Both the position numbers and the translations under genes were made by a program. A stretch of DNA of 5,100 bases, taken from the NCBI GenBank assembly GCA_910589635.1, contig CAJUTD010000106.1:1-5100 (forward strand), read 5' to 3'. The notes beneath the pieces were generated by a model. It worked only from the letters and a program-made list of their open reading frames with translations, was not told the origin of the DNA and did not search any database. Below, in pieces: positions 1-5,100 of the stretch. This DNA is from an uncultured Lachnospiraceae bacterium. Its GTDB lineage: Bacteria; Bacillota; Clostridia; Lachnospirales; Lachnospiraceae. How positions within the stretch are numbered: the first letter of the stretch is position 1; each line of letters opens with the position of its first letter.

Positions 1-953
1 TTGTTACAGGGAATTTGCGCCTCTTTTAAAAATACGGTATTAAGCTTATCTGGGAACAATCCCAGCAACGCCTGCGCCGAATTCTTTCCTTCTGAGAAAC
101 ATAAGAAACGCTTTCGCATCAAATCCTGCGCCTCTTCCACTGTCAACTCCGGCAAAAAATCTAACATGGCAAAAACACGTTTTCCTTTAGACAATGCCAA
201 AGATGCATAGCGGCTGACCTGGAAGGTGGGAATCCCGGAAATGCCGAATTCTGTCAATTGTAATTCGCCGGTATCTTCTGCAATTTTTTCCTTTTCTATA
301 TAAATGCTGACCTTTCCATCTGCACGTATTCCTGCAATTTCTTTTAAAAACGACTGTTTTCCTTGCAATTGAACAAGTGCAGGCACAATATCTGTCAATT
401 TATGTCCTAACTTTTCAATATATAGAAAACCGCTTCCGTCACTTCCTGTCTTTTTTGCAGCCTTGCCGCCGGTGGCTATAATACAGCATCTGCTAAAAAA
501 ATCTCCTTGCTTTGTGTGGAAAGAAAATCCTTTTGCTGTCTGTTTTATTTCACGGATTCCTATATGATGGGCAATCCTTATCTTAAGACGGTTGCATTCG
601 AGCAGTAGACTTTGGGCTACGGACGAGGCTTGTCCGCTTGCCGGATAATAATAAGCATCCCATTTCTTTTTTGGATAAACGCCGAGTTCCTCAAAAAACT
701 GTAATGTTTCTCTGACGCCAAACTGACGGAGCGCAGGCAATACAAAGGCAGGGTTCTTGCCATGGTAATAAGCAATTCCCTGCTTCTCGTTGGTAAAATT
801 ACATTTTCCATTTCCGGTCACTAAAATCTTCTTTGCAGCCTTGTCCATATGCTCCAAAATCAGTACATGTGCTCCTGCTCTCGCCGCATGGATGCCGGCC
901 ATAAGCCCGGAAGCCCCGGCACCCACTATGATGATATCAAATTGTCTGCTCAT
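1..953 (-). CDS. NAD(P)/FAD-dependent oxidoreductase, HI0933/YhiN/BaiN family (C-terminus outside window)
   Basis: This is a cytosolic flavoprotein of the HI0933-like family, also annotated as aminoacetone oxidase-like or BaiN-like. The frame is open from the ATG at 953 to the window edge and gives 317 residues; I recall family members as about 400-420 residues, so roughly the last 90-100 lie outside. Visible motifs are the N-terminal dinucleotide-binding GAGASG at residues 11-16 after a hydrophobic beta strand, the family signature GNGKCNFTN at 47-55, YPASGQASSV at 104-113, the second FAD-contact region ATGG at 160-163 followed by TGSDGSG at 169-175, and GELQLTEFGISG at 229-240. The start is fixed by AAGGAG (959-964) five bases upstream. 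It has its own strong promoter in the 117-base gap behind the preceding gene. Physiological substrate is unknown: bile-acid reduction is established for only one branch (BaiN), so no specific reaction should be assumed. Family assignment is secure. Confidence 0.93.
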   Translation of the reverse strand, partial: MSRQFDIIIVGAGASGLMAGIHAARAGAHVLILEHMDKAAKKILVTGNGKCNFTNEKQGIAYYHGKNPAFVLPALRQFGVRETLQFFEELGVYPKKKWDAYYYPASGQASSVAQSLLLECNRLKIRIAHHIGIREIKQTAKGFSFHTKQGDFFSRCCIIATGGKAAKKTGSDGSGFLYIEKLGHKLTDIVPALVQLQGKQSFLKEIAGIRADGKVSIYIEKEKIAEDTGELQLTEFGISGIPTFQVSRYASLALSKGKRVFAMLDFLPELTVEEAQDLMRKRFLCFSEGKNSAQALLGLFPDKLNTVFLKEAQIPCN

Positions 954-966
954 TACAACTCCTTGT

Positions 967-997
967 GGCTGTTTTGGACTTTTTCTAAATTCCAGCC
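967..997 (-). other. Possible small leader hairpin next to the ribosome binding site
   Basis: GGCTG (993-997 on the minus strand) can pair with CAGCC (967-971). An inner GGA/TCC pairing (991-993 with 976-978) is an alternative extension with a bulge. The 3' arm ends two bases before the AAGGAG ribosome binding site of the flavoprotein gene, inside its predicted leader. The stem is short, the loop is large and A/T rich, and no U-tract follows, so it is not a terminator. It may be chance. Confidence 0.2.
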
Positions 998-1011
998 GTT
1001 TTATATATAGC

Positions 1012-1040
1012 AGTATATCATCAAACAAAAAATATATCAA
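1012..1040 (-). promoter_or_regulatory. Sigma-A promoter with extended -10, for the flavoprotein gene
   Basis: On the minus strand a -35 box TTGATA (1035-1040) is separated by exactly 17 bases from a -10 box TATACT (1012-1017). The -10 is preceded by TG and one base, giving an extended -10 (TGATATACT). Each box differs from the consensus at one position. The inferred transcription start is near 1005, which gives a leader of about 50 bases before the ATG at 953. The surroundings are A/T rich, as expected. Confidence 0.75.
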
Positions 1041-1070
1041 TTGGCTTTTTTACGAGAAGTTTGTGGTAAT

Positions 1071-1706
1071 TTAGAATAGAATATGCTCGCCGGTTGTCTG
1101 AAAATACCCCTCCCCAGCATAGAGCCCATGTACATACAGACACGCGATGATTTCCCTCATACAAGGAGTGAGGCTGTGATACATACGCGTTTCTTTCCAT
1201 AAAATCCCCTGTAAATATTCCTGTTGCTCCTGTCCGAGTACACGAAAACACTCCTCCGTTTTCTTTCGGTCAAATCCAAAATCACAAGATATGTAGGAGG
1301 CTTCCAACCCATTTTCCTCTGTTTTTCTTTTCAGGAAATCAAGTAGATTTCCGTCACAATCCTGCTCATACGCATGTTCCTGCCAATGTACTGCTGGCAT
1401 TTTTGTTTCCTGTACAACAATCTGGCGAAAACTTGCCCTGCCATAGTTGTCATATTCTCTGACAAATGCTTTCTTCGCAGGAATGATATGATCCGGCTTT
1501 TCTGCAAGCAACACGCCTGTTTTTTGTAGATGTTCATTTACCGTTTTTTGCACTCTTTCATACGGTACAGAAAAATCAAGCGATTCTAGGATTTGATTTA
1601 TCGTGTAACCAAGGTCGGCAAGATGCCGAATCTGCGCACCGCACGCCATATCGTAAGCGAAATCGGATAGAGCTTTTTTAAAATAATTATTATTTTCTTC
1701 TCGCAT
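1071..1706 (-). CDS. Conserved-type hypothetical protein with a possible N-terminal helix-turn-helix
   Basis: I do not recognise a named family. The product is 211 residues, soluble, with no signal peptide or membrane segment. Residues about 26-62 (IRHLADLGYTINQILESL then a Phe-Ser-x-Pro turn and a helix ending in NEHLQKTG) have the spacing of a helix-turn-helix or small helical bundle. The C-terminal half is rich in Glu, Gln, Cys, Tyr and His, without a recognisable metal-binding CxxC motif. I have a memory of similar proteins in Lachnospiraceae annotated only as hypothetical. It follows the BofC-like gene by 13 bases and is almost surely co-transcribed with it. The start is uncertain: ATG at 1706 is chosen, but an in-frame TTG at 1715 would add three residues. 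Neither has a good Shine-Dalgarno, so translation may depend on coupling to the gene in front. A real gene is likely from its length and operon position; its function is unknown. Confidence 0.8.
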   Translation of the reverse strand: MREENNNYFKKALSDFAYDMACGAQIRHLADLGYTINQILESLDFSVPYERVQKTVNEHLQKTGVLLAEKPDHIIPAKKAFVREYDNYGRASFRQIVVQETKMPAVHWQEHAYEQDCDGNLLDFLKRKTEENGLEASYISCDFGFDRKKTEECFRVLGQEQQEYLQGILWKETRMYHSLTPCMREIIACLYVHGLYAGEGYFQTTGEHILF

Positions 1707-1719
1707 AGTTATCAAATCA

Positions 1720-2130
1720 TTAACTTGAATAATTCTCTAAAAAACTGTAAAGCTGTTCTTCATTGTCAATTACTTTCCCCTCCTGTATTTCCTGCTGTAG
1801 ATTGTCTGGAAGACTTTCCAGAAGAATCCCCGTCGTGGCGTATAAAGTCTCGCGGTCTGCCTGATACACAGCCACAAATCCATCCTCCGCCAAAAGCACG
1901 TACGCATACGGCGCTATTACATTAAGGCTCTCCGCAGTGTTTTCTTTTTCCTGCTCTTCCTGCTGTTGTCTGCTCAAAAGTATTTCATTTTCCTCTTGCA
2001 GCAAATTTATGCGCTGTTCATAGGCTTTCCAGCTTTTTTGGGTTCCTGCGAAGAACCCCAAGCACAGAAATAATGCGGCTGTTATAATTATTCCGAATAT
2101 AAATAAGCGGATACTACACGTCTTTTTCAT
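1720..2130 (-). CDS. Membrane-anchored coiled-coil protein with BofC-like C-terminal domain
   Basis: The product is 136 residues. A short basic N-terminus (MKKTCSIR) precedes one hydrophobic segment at about residues 8-29, which reads as an uncleaved signal anchor. Residues about 31-65 are a charged, Gln/Glu-rich stretch likely to form a coiled coil. Residues about 72-134 form a small domain: strands around YAYVLL and GFVAVYQ, then GILLESLP, a helix ending in IQEGKVI, and a final helix EEQLYSFLENY. This order (G-x-V-x-V-Y, a strand leading to Leu-Pro, a helix ending in a Gly turn, then a terminal helix) resembles the C-terminal domain of BofC, the forespore protein that restrains SpoIVB signalling in Bacillus subtilis. 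The resemblance is by eye only. The ATG at 2130 has AAGGAG (2137-2142) six bases upstream. It heads a two-gene unit with the unknown gene ending at 1071. The domain would face outside the membrane, or the intermembrane space if made in a forespore. It is not a lipoprotein, because the Cys at residue 23 lacks a small residue before it. Confidence 0.8.
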   Translation of the reverse strand: MKKTCSIRLFIFGIIITAALFLCLGFFAGTQKSWKAYEQRINLLQEENEILLSRQQQEEQEKENTAESLNVIAPYAYVLLAEDGFVAVYQADRETLYATTGILLESLPDNLQQEIQEGKVIDNEEQLYSFLENYSS

Positions 2131-2243
2131 TTCATACTCCTTTTTCTGGTAGTATCTGCTAATTTTTCTATTTTATTCAAAGAAAAACTACAAATTATGG
2201 ACAATGATTCTGATAGCTTTACAATTTCACAATACCGGGCAAT
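2131..2243 (-). other. Intergenic gap between flippase and BofC-like gene, without visible terminator
   Basis: These 113 bases are A/T rich. I looked for a GC stem followed by a U-tract downstream of the flippase stop and found none. They contain the ribosome binding site and candidate promoter of the next gene. Read-through from the upstream operon therefore remains possible. Confidence 0.5.
2150..2178 (-). promoter_or_regulatory. Candidate sigma-G-like promoter of the BofC-like gene
   Basis: The minus strand carries GAATA (2174-2178), a 17-base spacer, then GATACTA (2150-2156). This resembles the forespore sigma-G pattern (GnATR, 17-18 bases, CATnnTA) with one mismatch at the first -10 base. 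The implied start near 2143 would leave a leader of only about 12 bases, placing the ribosome binding site at the very 5' end, which weakens the call. A poorer sigma-A alternative in the same gap is TTGTAG with TAGAAA at 17 bases. One of the two, or read-through from the flippase gene, must supply expression. Confidence 0.3.
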
Positions 2244-3899
2244 TTACATCAAATGCAGTTTCTTGGCAATCTTGATAATCAAGTTCCCCATTGGAAAACT
2301 TCTAAGCTCTTTCTCACGCAGCCCGCGCAGAAGCAGAAGCAATACACCGTAGACACATACACCGATTACAATGGATACAGAAACTGCAACTGCATTGATT
2401 CCTAAAAACTTCATCAACAGATAGTATATACCATAGACCGCCCCGCCCATAGCCGCCGCACAGATGCAAGGCACAATAAAAGTCCGTGGGATTTCCTGAC
2501 GGTAACGGAGATGTTTGCGAATCGCCCTTCCATTGAGAATGCACATCAAAAAAGAGAAAAACGTGTTTGCCCACACCACAGCATAAATATTCATGTCCAG
2601 CCCATACATCAATGCTACCAGAACGCCCATATGTAATACCAAGGTGATGATTGCATTCCTTACGGGGACATTCATGCGGTTGATGCCCTGTAAGATACCG
2701 TTGCTCAATGTCGACAGAGAGTAAAATATAATGGATACAGCGCCAATCTGCATCATACGCTCCGGCATTTCACGGTCGTCGTGGAACAGGAGCTGCAAAA
2801 TAGGCGAGGCCAGCACAGCCATACCTACGGCGCAGGGAATGGCAATTACCATCACAAAGCGAATAGAGTATCCAACTTTCCGCCGTACTTCTCGCATATC
2901 CTTTGATGTATATGCTGACGATAAACTTGGTACGCTGGAGGCGGCAACTGCTGAGGCTATGGCAATGGGAACATTGACTAATACCTTGTATTCCCCGACA
3001 TAGATTCCCCACATCGTGCTGTAATCCAACGCTTTGTAGCCCTGTTGTTCTGCAATCTGCTTAAATACACTGGTATCCAAAAAAGATGTAATATTGTAAA
3101 TCGTAGTACTCAGCAGTACCGGCAAAATTGTCATGATAAGCACGCTGAAAATCCGCCCATAACTCTCTGTTTTTCCGCTATGGTCATTTTTTACCTGTTT
3201 TATAAATCTTATACGGTAAAGGATAAAGACCATAATTGTAAACAACAGTGCGACAAGAGCGCCTGCACCCGTGCCCAATGTACCGCCTGCCGCACCGTAG
3301 GCTTCCGCGTAGGTGGCGGGATTTCCAAGAACGGCGCCAATTTTTGTGCCATACTGAAACAGCATATAGGCCGTCCACACACTGATTACCGCATTTATAA
3401 TTTGTTCTATTAACTGCGACATGGCGCTTGGCATCATGGTTCCCATTCCTTGGAAAAAGCCTCTGACGACGCCAAGCAGCGCCACAATCAAAAGCGTTGG
3501 CGCCAATACCTTCAAAGCAAAAATACTAAGCGGTGTATTTACAATATAGGTCGTAATAAATCCTGCCCCAAAATATACAGCAAGGCCTGCCGCGCTTCCG
3601 GAAACCAGCGCAAATAAAAGCGCGCCTTTGAAAATCCGGTATGCATTTTTCTGCTGTCCTTTGGCCATCCTTGCCGAGACCAGCTTAGAAACGGCCACCG
3701 GCAGACTGTAGGAGGAGATCAACAGCAAAATACTGTAGATCTCCATAGCTGTTCCATAGTAGTCATTTCCAATATCGCCAATAATGGATTTTAAAGGAAT
3801 CCGGTACAACAACCCTATAATCCGGCTGATAATAGACGCAACTGCCAAAATCGAACCCTGCACAAGGAAATTGGATTCACGTTTTCTAGTTCTGCTCAT
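2244..3899 (-). CDS. SpoVB/YtgP-type polysaccharide flippase (MurJ-like, MOP superfamily)
   Basis: A 551-residue polytopic membrane protein, close to the length of B. subtilis YtgP/MurJ (about 540) and somewhat longer than SpoVB. Family hallmarks are the N-terminal FLVQGSILAVASIISRIIGLLYRIPL-like segment (residues 11-36), with Arg26 and Arg33 in the first membrane segment, followed by IGDIGNDYYG at 40-49 and LPVAVSKLVS at 66-75. A first-lobe GFFQGMGTMMPSAMSQLIEQ motif lies at 147-166 and its second-lobe counterpart GILQGINRMNVPVRNA at 401-416. About 14 hydrophobic segments are spread over the length, as expected for two pseudo-symmetric bundles. Relatives flip lipid II or other undecaprenyl-linked sugars across the cytoplasmic membrane. 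SpoVB-type members serve the spore cortex and YtgP-type members vegetative peptidoglycan; which applies here cannot be told by eye. The ATG at 3899 has GAGG (3907-3910) seven bases upstream. The gene starts 22 bases after the lipoprotein stop, so the two form an operon. No truncation or frameshift is seen. Confidence 0.93.
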   Translation of the reverse strand: MSRTRKRESNFLVQGSILAVASIISRIIGLLYRIPLKSIIGDIGNDYYGTAMEIYSILLLISSYSLPVAVSKLVSARMAKGQQKNAYRIFKGALLFALVSGSAAGLAVYFGAGFITTYIVNTPLSIFALKVLAPTLLIVALLGVVRGFFQGMGTMMPSAMSQLIEQIINAVISVWTAYMLFQYGTKIGAVLGNPATYAEAYGAAGGTLGTGAGALVALLFTIMVFILYRIRFIKQVKNDHSGKTESYGRIFSVLIMTILPVLLSTTIYNITSFLDTSVFKQIAEQQGYKALDYSTMWGIYVGEYKVLVNVPIAIASAVAASSVPSLSSAYTSKDMREVRRKVGYSIRFVMVIAIPCAVGMAVLASPILQLLFHDDREMPERMMQIGAVSIIFYSLSTLSNGILQGINRMNVPVRNAIITLVLHMGVLVALMYGLDMNIYAVVWANTFFSFLMCILNGRAIRKHLRYRQEIPRTFIVPCICAAAMGGAVYGIYYLLMKFLGINAVAVSVSIVIGVCVYGVLLLLLRGLREKELRSFPMGNLIIKIAKKLHLM

Positions 3900-3921
3900 A
3901 GAAATTCCTCAATAAAACTTC

Positions 3922-5055
3922 CTACTGTTCTGTTGCCCTTGCCTCTGATAATTCTTCTTCTGTTGCATAAACGCCAAACCGGTCTTTGTAATCATTACGC
4001 GCGATGCAGACCCAGGTCTTGCCTTGGTTGATGGTAATTTCATTCCCGCTTTCATCAAAGTAACGTGCTGGAGAATCTTCATTGTCTTTGGTCCAGGTAA
4101 CCTTTTCCATTTTCCCATTCGTGAAATAGTAGCCATCTCCGCCGGAAAGCGTGTCAATATCCATATAACCGTTCTCATCCTTGTAAGACCAATTGCAATA
4201 TTGGATGATGATGTTCTTTACTGCGAGCTGGGCATCGGTTGCACCGTCAATTTGCTTATCTTTGAATTCATAACGGTAATATAATCCATCCTCGCTGTTA
4301 TAGACAAACCAAGGCTTATTTACGAAATACCCGGGGCTTACAACTAATGCATCTTCTCCGCTAAGCTGTACCTGCGCGTCATCGTCTGCAAATTTGTAAT
4401 GGCCGCTGTAATTATCGGAAAGCTCTGTGCGGTAACCCATCTTCTCAATGCCAGCATTAACGCCCTCTCCACTGGTAAATGCATTGTGCGGCGATTTTCG
4501 TTCCGGGTCACGGTAGAACATAATGGACTCGATAGAAGAATCCATACCGCTCAGGTTGTGCACGTCCTCTCTTGCAAGAATCGGCTCCGCATAGACCGCT
4601 TGTCCATAATGCGCATAGATGGCGTCAAATTCCCTTGCATAGAAGATGAAGTAATGGCGGCAGCTTCGCACAGAACCAATCTTTTCAAGTCCACTGTAAT
4701 CCTGAAAAATTGCCATTAAACGAGTATAGGAACCCTCTACAGGCACTTCATAGATTACATCCGCGGAAGAAATCCCATACTGCGGCAGTGCATCGGACGT
4801 ATTGCCAATCATGACTGCCAACGGCCTTTTCTTGGCCAATTCTTCGTCAATCCACTCTCCGGTAAGGTAACTTTTTGCCATCCCTTCATGGGTATCTACC
4901 GGTTCGGGCTCTGGTTCTGGCTCCGGCTCCGGTTCGGGTTCCTCGGCTTCCTGTACTGGTTCTGGCTCCGGCTCTGGTTGTTTCTTCTTTCCGCACCCAA
5001 CAATTGTGCCAAGCACACAGATTGCCAAGAGCAGATAAATCATACGTTTCTTCAT
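3922..5055 (-). CDS. DUF3048 domain-containing lipoprotein (YerB-like)
   Basis: A 377-residue predicted surface lipoprotein. Residues 1-20 are a classical signal (MKKR, then a hydrophobic core) ending in the lipobox IVGC, with lipidated Cys21. Residues 27-53 are a Pro-Glu linker. The N-terminal DUF3048 domain follows, with the signatures RPLAVMIGN (77-85), LPQYGISSADVIYEVPVEGSYTRLMA-like (90-115), KIGSVRSCRHYF (125-136) and AIYAHYGQAVYA (145-156). A second domain spans about residues 235-365 (from VVSPGYF to FGVYA). The biochemical activity of the family is not established to my knowledge. The neighbouring flippase gene, 22 bases downstream, suggests an envelope role, which is inference. The frame continues upstream to an ATG at 5100, but the 5055 start is preferred: it has GGAGG at optimal distance and puts the signal peptide at the N-terminus. 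The stop is TAG at 3922-3924. Confidence 0.94.
   Translation of the reverse strand: MKKRMIYLLLAICVLGTIVGCGKKKQPEPEPEPVQEAEEPEPEPEPEPEPEPVDTHEGMAKSYLTGEWIDEELAKKRPLAVMIGNTSDALPQYGISSADVIYEVPVEGSYTRLMAIFQDYSGLEKIGSVRSCRHYFIFYAREFDAIYAHYGQAVYAEPILAREDVHNLSGMDSSIESIMFYRDPERKSPHNAFTSGEGVNAGIEKMGYRTELSDNYSGHYKFADDDAQVQLSGEDALVVSPGYFVNKPWFVYNSEDGLYYRYEFKDKQIDGATDAQLAVKNIIIQYCNWSYKDENGYMDIDTLSGGDGYYFTNGKMEKVTWTKDNEDSPARYFDESGNEITINQGKTWVCIARNDYKDRFGVYATEEELSEARATEQ
4900..4977 (-). repeat. Degenerate hexanucleotide repeat encoding the Pro-Glu linker
   Basis: On the plus strand the unit is GGNTCN, mostly GGTTCT, GGCTCC, GGTTCG or GGCTCT. There are seven consecutive copies at 4900-4941, which encode seven Glu-Pro pairs (residues 39-52). 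A 15-base interruption encodes VQEAE, and about three more copies follow at 4957-4977 (residues 27-33). The codons vary between copies, so the array is diverged rather than a fresh expansion. Gain or loss of a unit keeps the frame. The linker is probably a rigid, acidic stalk holding the DUF3048 domain away from the membrane. Confidence 0.9.
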
Positions 5056-5062
5056 AGTAATT

Positions 5063-5067
5063 CCTCC
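5063..5067 (-). promoter_or_regulatory. Ribosome binding site deciding the lipoprotein start
   Basis: GGAGG on the minus strand lies seven bases upstream of the ATG at 5055. It rules for the MKKRMIYLLL start over the in-frame ATG at 5100. The remaining bases up to 5100 are A/T-rich leader, and any promoter is outside or at the edge of the window. Confidence 0.85.
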
Positions 5068-5100
5068 AAAAATTTTATTTTTTAATCTGTAATTTATCAT

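Noticed and set aside
967..997. Inverted repeat as a transcription terminator after the unknown gene
   Set aside because: The stem is five base pairs, no U-tract follows, and it lies downstream of the flavoprotein promoter.
1720..2130. Lipoprotein call for the BofC-like protein based on Cys23 in the hydrophobic segment
   Set aside because: The residue before the cysteine is Leu, not Gly, Ala or Ser, and hydrophobic residues continue after it, so a signal anchor fits better.
2188..2220. Weak Fur/PerR-like A/T palindrome in the gap before the BofC-like gene
   Set aside because: Too few matches to either operator, and no iron or peroxide gene nearby.
3045..3413. 122-codon open frame on the plus strand
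   Set aside because: It lies entirely antisense to the well-supported flippase gene, shows a Cys-rich implausible composition, and has no family features.
4399..4719. 106-codon open frame on the plus strand
   Set aside because: It is an antisense shadow of the conserved DUF3048 domain.
4875..5085. Two overlapping plus-strand frames, one with repeated Trp-Leu-Arg and one with repeated Ala-Pro-Val
   Set aside because: Their low-complexity repeats are only the antisense reading of the Pro-Glu hexanucleotide array.
5056..5100. Longer N-terminus of the DUF3048 protein from an in-frame ATG at 5100
   Set aside because: It would bury the signal peptide 15 residues in and translate the GGAGG ribosome binding site; the 5055 start fits a lipoprotein.

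Overview
The window reads as chromosomal DNA from a low-to-moderate GC Bacillota, most likely a spore-former-related member of class Clostridia (Lachnospiraceae-like). The taxonomic call is inference. It rests on strong AGGAGG-type ribosome binding sites, a Clostridia-style SpoVB/YtgP flippase, a DUF3048 (YerB-like) lipoprotein, a BofC-like small anchored protein, and a gene set I recall as being clustered in Lachnospiraceae. Every gene I can support is on the minus strand, so transcription runs from high to low coordinates. I see no rRNA, tRNA, CRISPR, IS element, phage gene or attachment site.

Layout in transcription order. (1) 5055-3922: a DUF3048-family lipoprotein with a lipobox Cys21 and a long Pro-Glu linker. 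(2) 3899-2244, 22 bases after the first gene: a 551-residue polytopic flippase of the SpoVB/YtgP (MurJ-like, MOP superfamily) type. These two look like one operon with a cell-envelope theme. (3) After a 113-base gap without a convincing terminator, 2130-1720: a 136-residue membrane-anchored coiled-coil protein whose C-terminal part resembles the BofC C-terminal domain. (4) Only 13 bases later, 1706-1071: a 211-residue protein of unknown function with a possible helix-turn-helix near its N-terminus. (5) After a 117-base gap carrying a very good sigma-A promoter with an extended -10, 953 to beyond the left edge: a HI0933/YhiN/BaiN-type FAD flavoprotein, of which the first 317 residues are present.

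Functionally the right half is about the cell envelope: a surface lipoprotein of unknown activity coupled to a lipid-linked precursor flippase. The middle pair is an uncharacterised two-gene unit with a possible sporulation link. The left gene is a separately promoted flavoenzyme. Overall this is an ordinary core-genome stretch. The points worth a second look are the BofC-like gene with its sigma-G-like upstream sequence, the lipoprotein-flippase pairing, the expandable Pro-Glu repeat, the poorly initiated unknown gene and the independent promoter of the flavoprotein. I found no strong evidence of a wholly new system.
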